From NCBI GenBank assembly GCA_023846275.1, contig CM043877.1:19078607-19142606 (forward strand): a stretch of DNA of 64,000 nt. The letters run 5' to 3'. The notes beneath the pieces were generated by a model, which was not told the DNA's origin, ran no database searches, and saw only the letters and a program-made list of their open reading frames with translations. A program made the translations under genes and the position numbers. Position 1 is the stretch's first letter, and each line of letters opens with the position of its first letter. The stretch is from Vanilla planifolia (taxonomy: Eukaryota > Streptophyta > Magnoliopsida > Asparagales > Orchidaceae). Shown here one piece after another: positions 26,788 to 40,365 of this stretch.

Positions 26788-28820
26788 TAAAGTAAAATGA
26801 GTGTATGAATAACATAAGATCTGGGTGAAGTATGGGTTTTACAATATTTTTTACTTTTTTAAAATTTTTTATAGAAATAAAGATTTGTTCATAAAAAATC
26901 TTGATTATATATATTTATATATATATTAATTTTTAATTTTTATAATTAAGAAAAATGAAAATAAAAATTAAAATGATATACCAAAATTTTTAAGTAGTTT
27001 GATTCAAGTTAAAACCAACATCCATCCCCAACCAAGGTTAAAAAAAACACCACTATCAAGAAGTTTATAACATAAGAGTTTTTTCAACTGTTCACACCCA
27101 GCCTACTAACTTTTGTAGGTTCAACTATAACCTAAGCTTTTGTGAGCTCAATCTCAACTCAATTTTTTACTAAATCAAATTGAACCTATAATTTCCTAAA
27201 TGTCAAGCCATCCCATCCAAAAGAAAAAAATATAGCAAGAAGAAAAAAATTTTGATAAAACTATGCAACTTCTTATGCTTATTGATGAATAAAACAAGAC
27301 ACATTACTCAAAATTATAAAGAAAAATAAGAAATTAAAAGCTTAGAATTGCTAGACTTAACTTAAAGAATTTAAAATTTTTAAAAAAACTAAGCTATAGT
27401 TATTACCAAAATATTTCATGCCAGTAGAATATCGTGTAGTGCTTTGTTGAGATCTCAAATATTGGTTCATATTTTGTTATCCATTTCATGAATAATGGTT
27501 GGATTTATATAAAAATTTTTGTTCATGACTATCAGAAACTCAAAGAAATGATGTTTTAAAAGTTGATGTCAAAAACATTAAAAAGCTCTTCCATCCAGCT
27601 TAAAATATTTCTTCCAAAATGGCTAAGCAACAACTCAAATAATAACTAGAACATTAGCTAATAGAAATGAATGATCAAAGCCATTAGATTTGACCATAGA
27701 AGTTTTGAACCATCAGATCAAAGGATATCAAAGTAGATAAGTTATGGACGGTTGGATCAAGATAAACTAGAAATCATTTGATTCATCATCGTAAATGCAG
27801 GAATGATCTTAGTAGTAAAATTCAAAGTGAAGTGATCAGGGTCATGAGATTAACTATAGATAAAATTGGATGAAATAAATCATGTCTGTTAGATTAGGTA
27901 GTCAAATGGATGGTGGAATTAAGATCATCATTTAAATTAGATGTAATCTCTATTATGTAATTGTAAAAATTTGTGGTTGTACATTTTTTTATTCACTCCA
28001 ACTTTAGAAGCATATAAGCATTGAAAACATAGTCCCAAATGGTGAAATTATGGAAGAGACTAGTCTTTATAATAATGTTTGTGCATTTGCTATTCGAGCC
28101 AAAATGGGGCTAGCTCCTCCCTTGTATATTCAGAATTTCATCACTAAGTCACCTATATGTTTATAGATTTAATGATTGTGGGTCTGACCAACCCACTACT
28201 TAATTCGAGTTTAGCATGGCTTGATCCTTCTTCTTTCTTATCTCAATCAATTTTAGCTAACTAATTTTGGGCCCAACCCGACTTGGTTCAAGCTGGTCTT
28301 TTGACCTGAGGCTTCCAGGCCCACTTGGACTTAGTCGACCTGAGTGCTTTGTACTTAGGCCATGCTTGGGGTGTGGTTTATTATTTTTTCTTTTTAATTC
28401 ACAAAATTAAATAAAATTATGTATTTCTTTATTTTTTAATTTACCAAAAATTTTAATAATTAATATAAAATTTAAAAAAGATATAGATTTAATAAAATAT
28501 TGAGTAAAAAAATAGAATCCTATATGTTTCTTAAATCAAAAAAAGAATGAACAAATTAGATGCTTAAATTAAAATTTGAATGAAGATGCATTTTTTAATC
28601 AACAAGTTAATATTCTATTTCTTAACAAAGTTGATAAACGTCTTATATCCTTGAAGCTTGCTAAACACTTCAAGGTGCTTTGAAGATAATTAATTTATTA
28701 TCTTCAAAGGTGCATGGTTTATTTTTTAAACTAAGCTTGATTCAAACTAAATAAGCTCATTAGAATAAAATGCTAAACATTTATGGTTTGACTCATCAAA
28801 TATAAGGGTGACCTAATAGG
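26788..28820 (-). mobile_element. Copia 5' LTR (right in the window)
   Basis: This is the partner of the left LTR. Immediately to its left, 26774-26785 matches the complement of the initiator-tRNA-Met primer site at 9 of 12 positions, which fixes the orientation and the LTR boundary. Confidence 0.8.
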
Positions 28821-29690
28821 TTTACATGTGCATTACTTGAGTTTAATTTAATTTGAGAACCCAATAATTTTAGGTTCAACATTTTTAGCAGTTGATGAGC
28901 TATTGTTTTCTTTCACTGCCCATGCATAAGTATGAAATTTAGAATAAATATTAGTTTTAATCCTATAAGCATGTGAAGTATGACTAGATTGCATGTAATA
29001 ATAGCATGTTAATTATTATAATCCTATAAAATATTAACATTCCTATGCATATGAGGTCTTCTAGTATTTGTAGCAAAAGCTTCTCTATTAATTGGTTTTA
29101 CTTTTGAAAATATGCAAGTAGAGTGCAAAGATGTAAAATCAATGAATTACTTAACTAAAGTTGGATAATTAACTTTTTGTTTTAAAACATCATTGGCCTT
29201 TTTCATCTTCTCTAAACAAGTGTTGACATTATGTTTAATTTGATCAAAACACTTACATATCCATAATGTTTTTATTTTAATTTTCATATTTTTTAATTTT
29301 CATAATGTTCCTTTACTCTATGTTTTAAGTAATTACATGCATTGTACAAAACAATACATCTCACCAAACTTGTGTGATCTTCTTCTTCCATAGAATGTAG
29401 AATAGGCTTAAGGAAAAGTTGAACTAAAAGTCATCATATTGAAATGATATTGTATCATGTAAGTGTGATTCACGTAAGTATAATATGGTAGTAATGCTTC
29501 AAAAACTTTGTACAAAAACATATATCCATCGACTATACAAAGTATCTATAATCTTGAGATGAATAAGTCAAGCTTAATCTTGAACATCTCCATACTAATA
29601 TTATATGGTTATTGTACTTGGATGAAGAACCTTAAAACCTAAAAGAATTTAATTAAGTCTAAAAGTGCATGGCACACATACATTATTATT
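28820..29690. other. AT-rich intergenic stretch right of the Copia
   Basis: No gene is recognised. The latter part has CATGTAAGTGTGATTCAC-type words like the Gypsy LTR relics, so it may be the continuation of that older element. Confidence 0.35.
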
Positions 29691-30010
29691 ATTGGATTTT
29701 AAAATAATATGTAAGACAACATATATAACTATTAAGGGGAACTTATACAATCCTTGTTATTATCCAGTACAAAATTTTGAATACTTAAGAGTGATTTTAA
29801 CCTTATATGCCATACATGCTTTGCATAATAAGGTGTCCATTGTTGCACTTGTATAATATGTTTAAAATAACTTAATTGATTCTGCCATATACATGTTTCA
29901 TTGTGTGATCAGTTCTTTTTTTATATGACCCTGGTATGATTTATGAATCAAACTTATACAAGAAAAATCAGTGATCTCCAATAGCTAATTCATCTCATTA
30001 GAAATTTAAT
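29690..30010 (+). repeat. Direct repeat, right copy
   Basis: This is the partner of 19340-19660. The open frame at 29665-29856 is a by-product of the repeat. Both copies are more alike than most old repeats in the window. Confidence 0.65.
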
Positions 30011-30190
30011 TTTAGCCATGGGAAACTTCTAAAACATTTGCTTAATCAAATAGAGAGTATAAAATGGATCAAAGTTACTTGTTGAAGAATTAATGCAATT
30101 ATTAGTGAAGCTTCTTTATGTCATAAAAGCTATATTAAGAATATCACTTGCATTCTTTCTTCTTAATATTTCAAATCTTTGCTAAGTGAT

Positions 30191-30328
<138 letters not shown>

Positions 30329-30329
30329 A

Positions 30330-30670
30330 CTTGAAGATATTGCCTCAGTTATAGTCTGCATGTACAAGCTTGATTGTTGTTAAAGCTATAACATTTTGTG
30401 ACATTTGTTATCCTATGTTGTTTGTGTTTTGAAATTGCTATTAACCTTATTTGTGAGCTCTTTTGAGCTACTTTTGATCTATGTTTTGTGAGTTTTCACA
30501 TACCTACTTCATAATAAAATGTTGGTATTTTAGTGTGTAATCCAAGTCTTGGTTTAGAGGTGGACTAGGTCCTTTTTTATAGCAAAATCTCTAAAAATAC
30601 TCAAATCATTGAATTATTGTACTCATACATTAATCCTTTTAAAATTCATCAAGAGTTATTTTTAAAAGAT
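30330..30670 (+). mobile_element. Possible LTR end fragment
   Basis: The segment around 30560 (AGAGGTGGACTAGGTCC) resembles the late-LTR motif region of the Copia LTRs in this window, with a similar run of words after it. Ends are unclear. Confidence 0.25.
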
Positions 30671-33200
30671 TCTTAGACTAGCCAGTACAATTATAAGAAC
30701 CATAATCATTTGCTAGATTTGTTGTTTTAAAAATGAAGCATTGGTAGCAAGCAACAAATGGGAGTGAGTCTTGATTATTGTGAAATACTACAAGTTATAT
30801 CTCTTCTAATATATTGGAACATCTAGAAGGAGATAAACAAAAAAAAAATGATGATGTCAGTGAATCAGAGACAGATATTATACACAACATAAATGGTTAA
30901 TGCCTAAGTATTTTCAAGTGTTTCTTGATTATGCAAACAGTGTGAAAGGACACCATCCTTATGCAAATTGGCTTACTTCCCCTTTAAGAAAATGAAAATT
31001 AGATATGACTAGAGGGTATATTAGAATCCTCCTCCACACTCAATCAAGATAAACATTCATGCCACCAACATGGAAATTACTCTATGGTAAGTGGCATCAT
31101 TAGAGATCATGAAGCTAATCTTTTTTATTCTTTTGCATACCCTATAGGACATGTTGTTATAGTTGAAGTTACATTATTAGGTGTTGAAGAAGGTTTGTAG
31201 CGGTACATCAACTATCAATACACAACTGTTCGTATTAGTCTTGAATACATTGCTTTTACAAGAATGCTACAAGATAGCTTAAAGTCACATTAGTGTATAA
31301 TTGTTCACATTCAACATTTAAAATAAGTAGCCACCTTCTTTTTAATAACATGGAACTAAATTTATAAGGATGAAAATGAAGCAATATGTTTGCATACAAA
31401 GTCAATGAGAAAAGTGGAAAAAACATTAATAAGAAAAGCAATCTATATAATAAAGCAATGCATGGGCATTACATCTGTAGAAAAGGACATATTACCTTAG
31501 ATTTGCTTATCATACAAGACTCTAAGTCTAACCATACATGGAAATCAAAACAACTATACTTAAAATCAATGATTGAGAATAGGCTATATTAGAAATGTAT
31601 AATATGTTTTTGGTCATTGTATCAAAGGAATTTTCAATTTTGGTTACCTCACCTTTGGTCACACTTCTCTTTATAATTTTACTTTGAAGAATTGTCTCAT
31701 TGCATGGGTGAAACTTCTAATAGTATTCACATAAGCTCACATTACATGACAACATTTTATCTTTGACCTTGTATGTTATGATATGGCCACTTTTTGATTT
31801 ACACCTCACCGTAGTGCTATATTCTATCTCGTGCTTCATATTTAACTCAATTAATCCCAATAATTCCTTTTCAATGCATTGTCAATAAACAATTTAGTTC
31901 CTGCTCAATACATTTTTTTGGTACGATTCACATGGTTGCCTCTCTATGTCAAGAAGGCATCACATTCATTATTTGACAATATACATTTCATATTATTCAA
32001 AGTAGTGCATAACCATACTTATACATTGTTGGATGGGTATTTGCATTAGATAATTATGTCTATGAAGTTTTGACTACTAGTGGTCATTTATGTATAATTT
32101 TGGTTTCTTGGCAAGTATAGTACATTAAGGATTCAACATTAAGTGCAGTATGTTGTTCTCCTTCATGATCAAAGGTTTAAGCTTGTGTTTTGGGTTAACC
32201 AATCCCTAAACCAAGCTTTGTGTCATTTTTCATTAATATAATAATAGATATTTATAAAAGAAAAATAATGCAAGTCAAAATTTAGTGCCCTCTTGTAAGA
32301 AGATTGTATTTTCAATTGGTTTTAAAACATGTTTGAATTGAAGGAAAGAAATTATCTTGATATGATATATAATGGATTAAAACCTCAATGAAACTATGGC
32401 CAACTTGGGTTAAAGTAATCTTTTCATTGACCTCCAGTATTTTCTAATGAATTCTATTTGTTTGGAAAAAATCAAATGAGAAGTTATTTGCTTTAGTAAA
32501 TTTGGATTTATGCGATGTTATTCAACGTCCTTTTGTATTTTTTCTTAAGTTGTGAATAATGTTTGTAGTAGGAAAGAATTGTTTGAGCTTAATGTAGAAA
32601 AAACAAAAGGTATAGTTGAATTCTCATGCTTTGAATATGCTTCATTGTGATTTGAATGCAACAAAGTTTAATAAAATTATGAATCTGGAGAACACATATG
32701 AAAGTTGGACGAAACATTAAGTGACCTATTAGAAAAACACATAGGTGAAAAAAGAATAAAATAAATATGCTTATACATGACTATGAATTATTCAAAATGT
32801 GTTCTAGAGAATCTGTTAAACCTATGTTTAGCTAACCTTAGAAAGAAAATCTCTAACGAAGGAAGAACATGTATGTACTCTCAAAAGTCTGTGATCCTCT
32901 AATGATTACAATAAAAATAATGGAAACCTCTCCACATACACTCTTGACGATCTCTTGGGAGGGCTTATGACAAATGAAATCAAAATAGAGTGGAGGAGAG
33001 GAGAGAAGACTACTATAAACAATGACTAAAGAAAAAAGGATATAATTGTCTTGAAAATTGAAGAGTCTTACCTCCCTTTCTTTTATTTAAATTTCCTCAG
33101 GACTCTTGGCCTGAATTATTGAAGTGGTAGATCCAAGAGGCTACACCACACTCAACAAATCCTTTATTAATGTGTTGGGCGAGGTTGGGTCCCATCACTA
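30670..33200. other. AT-rich stretch, no gene recognised
   Basis: The open frames at 31256-31441 and 31386-31592 overlap on opposite strands and lack family features. The last few hundred bases may be the 5' region of the LINE that follows. Confidence 0.35.
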
Positions 33201-33858
33201 ATGAGAATTAAATCCACAACCTTTTTCAAAAGAGGGCTAGAGATCATCTTTGAGGAAGAAGAAATTTATAAAATAGCCACCCCATTTAAATATTCATTTA
33301 TAAAAACATTCTCTCACAGGCGCCCAAAATGGAAAATATTAGATGAACTTTTAACAAAAACATCTTTTATAGTGGTTTCATGATGGGATTCTTGAAAAAT
33401 GGACACATACTAGTTTGATGAACCAATAAGGAGGACTAACTGTGATGCTGGTTTCATAAAGCATGAAAGTTTGTAGATTTTTAAATGAGGGTTTTTAAAT
33501 AGCATCCTAGTTTTCACTAGAAAACATAAAGCCATCCTTGACTCTTATTTGGATTTCATTTGAAAATTTATTGATTCACTTCTTTAATAAGGCAACATTA
33601 TACTCAATGGCTTCACCAATTGGAACTCTATTGATAATGGATACTACTATGTTGAACCTTACTTGGTCGAATGTCACAAAAGTGTGCGTTGAGGTGGATT
33701 TAGCAAAAACTTCATGTAGCCAAACTAAGATAACAAAAAAGGAGAAAACTCAAACAAATTTTGGCAAACAATTTAGTATGATAATCTTCCCAATTATTAT
33801 TAAGGCTACTGCAAGTAGGACCGCAACATACAACTATGTAGAAAAAAAAATGGTTTAA
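33201..33858 (+). pseudogene. LINE ORF1 remains (DUF4283-like)
   Basis: The first piece (33201-33383) has FKYSFIKTFSHRRPKWKIL, like the FSHGRP block of plant L1 ORF1. The second piece (33538-33858, another frame) has MASPIGTLLIMDTTMLNLTW and then VCVEVDLAK, the conserved C-terminal block of the domain. A frameshift separates the pieces, and a zinc knuckle was not found. Confidence 0.8.
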
Positions 33859-34779
33859 AATTAGTAGAAGCCTCCTAAAGATCCAATCATAATGGATAAA
33901 TTGAATTTATCAAAATCAATTTTGGTGGATACAATAGTAAGGAATACTGAAGCATAACAACAATCAGACAAATTCATGTTTGAAAGGGATCATAAATGCA
34001 AATGTCTAACTTTACTTTGAGAACAAATGAAAGCTTCATTAGACAAGGCATTAGCTAAGGAGACTCTTAATAACCTTCAATGAATTCAATCAACTAATAT
34101 GGTGCCAAACACAACCTTAAATAAAATAAAAAACGATTACATCATACTTAAGAAAGCTTACAAGAAAAGAAGTCAACAATTTCTTATTTGAAAGCTTAAC
34201 ATGGGAAAGTTAGACAACAATGTGATCTTAAATCTTTTAAAAATTTTAACAAGGAGCTAGAGGATAGATCTAGGAATTCAAGGCTACCCCAATATGATGA
34301 GGAATAGTTTGCCTTATGTACTAAGTAAATGCTTAAAGAGGAAATAGAAAAATGTTAGGTGAATCGCTTTAGACAAAAGGGTACTCGTAGAAGCATTGAA
34401 CCATTCAAATTGTGAATCAAATGACATATAATGAATAGTATCCTCATCTAGAGAATATACAAGGGTATCAAATAAATGTTATGTGAGCTAGCAAAATTAT
34501 CTTGTTAAAACAAAAGAATAGTCATTATTGTACTAATGGAACCAATGATGCATATAAATAAAATGTCTCAACTTGTAATGTGGCTAAATTTTGATCACAA
34601 TGTATGCAATATATCCAACAAGATTTGGATACTATAGAAGAAAGTTTTGAACTATCAAATATTGATGGATGAAGAGTAGCTATTCCATTTACAAGTAAAC
34701 AATCCACTATGGAATATATCTACCAATTGAACTTTCATTAATGCAAAAAGTTCATGCATAGATTGAAGGGCATTCTAAA

Positions 34780-35235
34780 ATAATCTCATTCATGCTGTAA
34801 AGGCCATTATTGCGTCGTGGCTTGTAGTAGGTGATTTCATTGAAATTATATCTATTGATGAATACAAGGGCCATCCCTAACCCAAGTTGGAAGCAATGTA
34901 TGTATTTTTTGGATTTTAGTAATCAATGTTGTATAAGGAACTCCTTTTTATAGGTCTCTCATTCATATGGATTGCTAAAAGAAAAAGAAGTTGGATCTAG
35001 AAAATGATGAATAGAATATTAGTAGATCAAGCCTAATTTAATCAAATTCTAGCTATTAAAGTGCAGTATCTTTGCAAAATTGAATATGATCATACCTTAC
35101 TGCTACATCATTTTATAAAAGAGTCAACTCCAACTCCTTGACAATTTTGATTTAAAAACATGAGGTTGAAGAACCAAACATTCATGCAAAAGTGGAAAAA
35201 AATTGGGAAATTCTAGTAAATTATTCAAGCATGAT
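34780..35235 (+). pseudogene. LINE ORF2 endonuclease remains
   Basis: WLVVGDFIEIISIDEYKGHP at about 34818-34877 matches the GDFNEI catalytic block of APE-type endonucleases, with Ile in place of the usual Asn. Later pieces resemble the DHxPL region. It is cut at 35240 by the solo LTR. Confidence 0.75.
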
Positions 35236-35240
35236 GTTCT

Positions 35241-36756
35241 TGTTAAACCCCATGGCCTAAATGATAATTTGATGATAACAAAACAGTGTATTGTTGTTCT
35301 AATTGTTTGCTTGAGTATTTGTTACAGTATTAGAGTGACATGAAGCTCAAATAACTTGGAAGATGATTGAAGGAAGTTACCAACAACTTTGATCGTGATG
35401 AGCAGCCCTTGGTACTCCAGATGGTGTGGCAGCCATTATGGAGGTGTATAAGTTTTTTTTAGGACACAATGTAAAACCTACAACTTTGTTTGTGTGGCAC
35501 ATTATAAATGTATTTTTCAAGTTTTAATTACCTAAGGGTTGTACCATACGATTTTATATATCGTATTAGTGCAACTCTACGTATGAGGCTTACATTTAAG
35601 AAGGTGTTGTGATTAAACAAGTCCTTGACTTGTATAATCAACATTTTACACCATATTTATTTTGGTTTAAATAAAAATATAATTATTATTATTTATTAAA
35701 GCGTTTTCTCTTTTTCGGCTTTCCTTTTTTTTGCTTTTCCGGCGCAACGGCTATATGTTTTAAAATTATTTTCTTCTCCTCTTCTAGCCGTTGGAACTAA
35801 CGTTCAATTGCTCGATCTCCTTCTATAAGAAGGATTGAATTCGAGGGATTTTTGTTAGAAAAAAGAACTGGAAAAATCCCTGCAAAGACGGACAAAAATC
35901 ACTGGAATTACTGTTCATCGTCTTCCTCAGCCTTCTCGGATCGAAACGAAACGCGTTCCTTTCGCTTCAAATTTGCACGGTTTCATCCCTTTTTCGTTTC
36001 TACTTTACAATTGCTTACTTAACTACATCTCATACTCTGCTTAGCTACTTAGATTGAGGTGGAAATTACTGCAAAACTTTTCCGTTAACCAAGCTTCGCG
36101 GATCTTGATTTTTCGATCAATCTTCACCAACTGTGATTCTCGTTTCAAGCCTTGGAGTCTCTATTAACTTTTCGGAATTCAACTTACCTGTTTCGAATTT
36201 TTGTTGAGTCGAATTTCAGACCAAATTTTCTCCGAAACACTTCTTCCACACGAAAACAGAACAACGCCTTCGCAAACGCGATTTGGGCTTTGTCCTGTTT
36301 GGAAAGCGCGGTCAGAAGTGCGTTTGGGTTATTTTAATTTTAATTTCGAAGAAATTTTTTTTGTGCCACTTTGTTTCACAAGTTGTAGGGTCTGTGGAAT
36401 TTTAATTTTGTTTAAGAAAATTTGTTTACCAAATAAAAATTGACGACGACGGTGTATTGTGGTCTTGGTTGTGAAAACCAAGCTGTTGTATTTGTGTGTG
36501 ACCAATCTTGTGATTGGGTGCTGTGAGGGTTTTTGGCCTACCCGCCGGTTGGGCAAAAGGCATTGGATTGGTAGTGAAGCCCGGCTAGGTTAGCTGGGGG
36601 TGGATGTAGGCAAAGGTTTTGCCGAACCACTTGAAATCGTGTGCCTTGCTATTTTATTTCTTAAGCGCACAAATTCAAGATTAAATTTACTCTGTTACGT
36701 TTTATTATTGTGAACGGTTCAATTCACCCCCCTCTTGTAACCAGCATTTTCCAACA
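35241..36756 (+). mobile_element. Solo Copia LTR with intact target duplication
   Basis: This 1,516-bp LTR begins TGTTAAACCCC and ends TTTTCCAACA (TGTT...AACA), and is flanked on both sides by the 5-bp duplication GTTCT. Its interior has Copia/SIRE-type marks: TTTGATGATAACAAA near the start, GGGGTGGATGTAGGC near 36596, and TTCACCCCCCTCTTG near the end. There is no internal region, so it is a solo LTR left by LTR-LTR recombination. It looks whole and is less decayed and less AT-rich than its host LINE, hence younger. The short frames inside (36152-36556) are not genes. Confidence 0.92.
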
Positions 36757-36761
36757 GTTCT

Positions 36762-38340
36762 TACTATCAAACTAAAAAGATTGAAGGATTACCTTAAATA
36801 GTGGAATAAAGAAAATTTTGGCAATATTTTTTATTCAGACAAGCAAAAGACTTGGTAAAAGAGAAAGAAGTGCTGTTTCATGCCTACCAAAATGATTGGA
36901 CAAGGTTCAAGCTAAACAAGGCAAATGATTCCCTTAAGGATGTAATTGTTGAGGAGGAACTATATTTGCTACAAATAGCAAAAATTAGATGGCTAAAAGA
37001 AAGTGATAAAAATATGAAATTCTTTTATGCAATGGTGAAAGATTGAAGAGAAAAATTGAAAATTAACTACATAAAAGATTCCACAGGTAATTTCATACAC
37101 TAAGAAGAAAGTATACAAGAAACTATAGTTTGACAATTTCAGTAGTTGCTATCATCTATCGACAATGCAAATATTGAGAAGCTACACAAATGTAATCCCT
37201 CTTTGGTCACGAAGGAAAACAATAGGTGGTTGTTGAAGGAGGTCATACTAGAGGAAATAAGAGAGGCTACATTTCAAATTGATCAACATAGTGCTCCTAA
37301 ACTAGGTGGGCAAAATGGACAATTCTTAAATAGTTAATAGGAGATCATAATAGTGATGTATTAGATGTTTTCAAGGACTTTTTAGTGGGTGCTTCTATTT
37401 CTAAAGAGATTTCAAGTACAAATCTAATTTTAAAGAGAATCTTAGAACATTTAATGACTTTAGGATAATTTTCTTATGTAATTCTATAGAGAAATTATTT
37501 GCTAAATTATTGGTAGATAGGCTTCAAACTTTTCTTCCAAAGCACATCTCTACTAAACAAGTACATTTTGTTAAAGAAAGAGAAATCATTGATAATATTC
37601 TATAGGCCCATGTACTAATTGGATCACTAAGTAGAAAAGTGAGGCAAGAATTACATATTAAGTTGAATCTTGAAAGTGCTTTCAATTGCCTTTCATGGGA
37701 ATTCTTAAGCAAAGTGCTTACAAAATTCAACTTTGTGGAGTAATTCATTAAGGTGATTAAGAACATACTGGACAACACTTAGATCTCAATCATAATAAAG
37801 GTAAGCCTAATGGTTTCTATAAAGTGTTAATGGGGCTCAAATAAGGGAAGCCAAGCTCTCCTCTACTATTCATTCTAGCAATGGAAGTCTTTAGCCTTAC
37901 CATAAATAAGCTCATTAATCTTGGAAAAGAATTACACTATGTTTAACCCAAAGGCTATCAAATTGCTACTCATTTAGGATGTGTGAATGACATCATAATC
38001 TTCTATAAAGGCAACTTAAAAACCATTTTTAATATCCAAAAAATTGTTTATTACATTTCAAGAAAAATTAGGTCTCCAAATTAATCACCAAAAAAGTAAG
38101 TTCTTTCCTACTAACAAAATTGCATTTGGAATGAAAACAAAATTAAGCAAACAGCTCATATTTCAAAAATATGAGTTTCCTTTAATCTACTTAGGTTATC
38201 CTCTTTTTACTAATAGAAAAATAATGCCTACTTTTGGCTTATAATAGACAAAATTGAGAAGAAAATGATAAGTTGGAAGAAAAAAACTTCTCACAATTGG
38301 GAGAATACTAATGAAAGAAATGGTTCTAAATTCTTAATAA
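36762..38340 (+). pseudogene. LINE ORF2 reverse transcriptase remains
   Basis: After the LTR the frame resumes with KLKRLKDYLK and WNKENFGNIF, then RWLKESDKNMKFFYA (about 36990), LCNSIEKLFAKLLVDRLQTF (about 37474) and ILAMEVFSLTINKLI (about 37870). The YADD box reads CVND near 37980, so a catalytic Asp is lost. The YLGYPLF motif follows near 38200. Inactive. Confidence 0.8.
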
Positions 38341-38999
38341 AATTAAACTAGAAATTGTTGTCTAATAATTGACTTTGGCCCAACTACATCAAAACTATAT
38401 ATGTAAGTTTAGATAGGAAGCAAACAAATAAGATACCTAAAAGGGCATGGAAAGTATAAAGGAATTTGTTTTGACACATACTCATTTATGTAAGACATCT
38501 AGAACCTACCATTGAATTTTAACTATGGATGGAAATTTTAGAATGTAATTAGCCTAGAATACAATTAAGAGCAAAAACCTTATTTACAAATCAAGGCAAT
38601 TGATATGGAACTCTAAATGCCTAATTAAGCATGAAACGGATTCTCTTATAGTTTAGTGGAGTTATAGTCACAAAGAAAGCAACAATCTGACCAAGCTTAT
38701 CACAAAATGATAACAAAGTCAGCTAAATAAGAATTTGGGATTCAATGAGCATGCCAAATGCAAGGCTTTGGTGAAAATAGATGGAGCTTAAATTCATGCA
38801 TTTGATCATTGTACAAGGCATGAAGTATTTCTCAAGTTGATCATTTCTAATACAATGAGAAAATGTTGATGTTTTAAATCATTTGCACAAATTTTGCACA
38901 TTACATTCTTTGTAATTATATTATGCAAACAATGATTGGCCAATATAATCCTAATATAGTCAAAAATTTTATTACTATGATTTGGCATCAATCAATTGT

Positions 39000-40365
39000 G
39001 ATGGACAAATGGATTAAAGCTTTATTGGTTTGATAGTTCTAACTTTAGTGTTCATTCAATGTTTTCAATGAACATATTCAAAAAACAAAACCAAAGAATA
39101 AGACTAGTATGAATGAAAGGTACAATATTTAGAATTTCACTACATTATACTAAGACATCCTATGCAAAACTCGCTTCAAACTTGTATGTCAAAGAAACCT
39201 ACAATGTTTAGTATAAGTTGTGCTCATTGTAATAATACACTCTTGCCTAATCACTGGTTAGATAAGTATGTTTACTATAACATAGGTTGACACCATTGTA
39301 CTTTTTTAGTGGTACACCCTTCATTAACAAATTGGTATGATTCATAAAATGGTCACTAATCATCTTGGCACCTCAATATACCTTTGATATATCTTGAAGA
39401 AGGTCAGACTACTATAATAGCCTACTTTGATCATGGTGCTTCATACATATGAAACTCTATATGAAAATGCATCAGATAAAGATGTCACTCAAACTTTATG
39501 GTGGTGCTTTGTTACTTTATATCTACGAGCATGAGCCATGTCGGATCAGCATGTTGGTCAAAGTTGTAGCATGCAACACTCAAAGTCATCAGTTCACCAA
39601 GGTTGGTTTTCTTCTAATGTATGGCCACTTACATCATCATTGGTGAAAATAGGTTCTAATGAATGAGAAAGAAGAAGGTTGATTATCCTCATGGTCTATA
39701 ATATCATAAGAAAATAGAAATAAGAATATAAAAATATGTTTTTCTATGACTTATCTTGCAATTGCTCAATTCCATGTTAGCAGTCAAAAGTAAGGAGTCC
39801 ATGAATTAGAAAAGGATTTTATAATTCTTTTATTAAATATCAAAATTTAATAATTCAAATAATAGCTTTTAGTATTAAAAAATTCCAGAAAGTCCAAATG
39901 GTGTTCACAAACAATAAATTACATACTAATAAATTTTTTATAGTTTTCTTTTCTCAGTGGTATGCTCAAAATATTTTAGCTACTGACATCATCAAAAGTA
40001 TTTTGAGAGTTGTTAAAACGCATCTCAAAAATAATTCTATATATAATAATATCACCCAACACAAACTACAAGATATTTGAGTATTTTATACTAACAAATT
40101 CAATTGAATGAGATGCACATCAAGAAATATAAAAGAAACTATGAGTCAAACTTAAATGAATAATTAGTCAAAGTGTATTATCATAGACATGTTATGTCCA
40201 TTAAATTTCATTGACCCCATGAAATTATTATAATAAACTATATCTACTTGGATATTTTGATTCACATTAGTAAAGGCCATGCTATTATAATCTTATTTTG
40301 AAATTGTTATTATATTATTGTATGAATCTTTCAAAATTATTTTAAATTTTATAACATTGAAAGGA
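39000..40365. other. AT-rich stretch, no gene recognised
   Basis: The frame at 39449-39646 has no family resemblance. The end of the stretch may be the interior of an element whose LTR begins at 40366. Confidence 0.35.

Larger units (their letters stand above)
19950..28820 (-). mobile_element. Broken Ty1/Copia LTR retrotransposon
   Basis: A minus-strand element with two related LTRs of about 1.8 and 2.0 kb around a 5-kb interior. Reading right to left: a primer-binding-like site, gag (about 26.5-25.5 kb), integrase (about 24.9-24.0 kb), then reverse transcriptase and RNase H (about 23.4-22.0 kb), the Copia order. It is broken with many breaks and the LTRs have diverged clearly, so it is an old fossil. 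No target duplication was found. The long LTRs and short interior recall Angela/Tork-like lineages, but this is uncertain. Confidence 0.85.
33201..39000 (+). mobile_element. L1-type LINE, inactive, interrupted by a solo LTR
   Basis: A plant L1 non-LTR retrotransposon reads left to right: ORF1 (33.2-33.9 kb), ORF2 endonuclease (34.8-35.2 kb), then after the inserted LTR the ORF2 linker, reverse transcriptase (36.77-38.34 kb) and a possible RNase H remnant (VKIDGA near 38771). ORF1 lies in two frames and ORF2 in several, with many stops, so it is dead. Without the LTR it spans about 4.3 kb. The 5' end, poly(A) tail and target duplication were not identified, so the outer limits are approximate. 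Confidence 0.85.

Noticed and set aside
28820-28860. Target duplication of the Copia element
   Set aside because: The bases beside the left end have no convincing match beyond the right LTR, and the right limit is itself approximate.
36152-36556. Three short frames inside the solo LTR
   Set aside because: They lie within the LTR on both strands and are chance frames in non-coding LTR sequence.
39449-39646. 65-codon frame after the LINE
   Set aside because: No resemblance to L1 RNase H or any other family was seen; probably chance.
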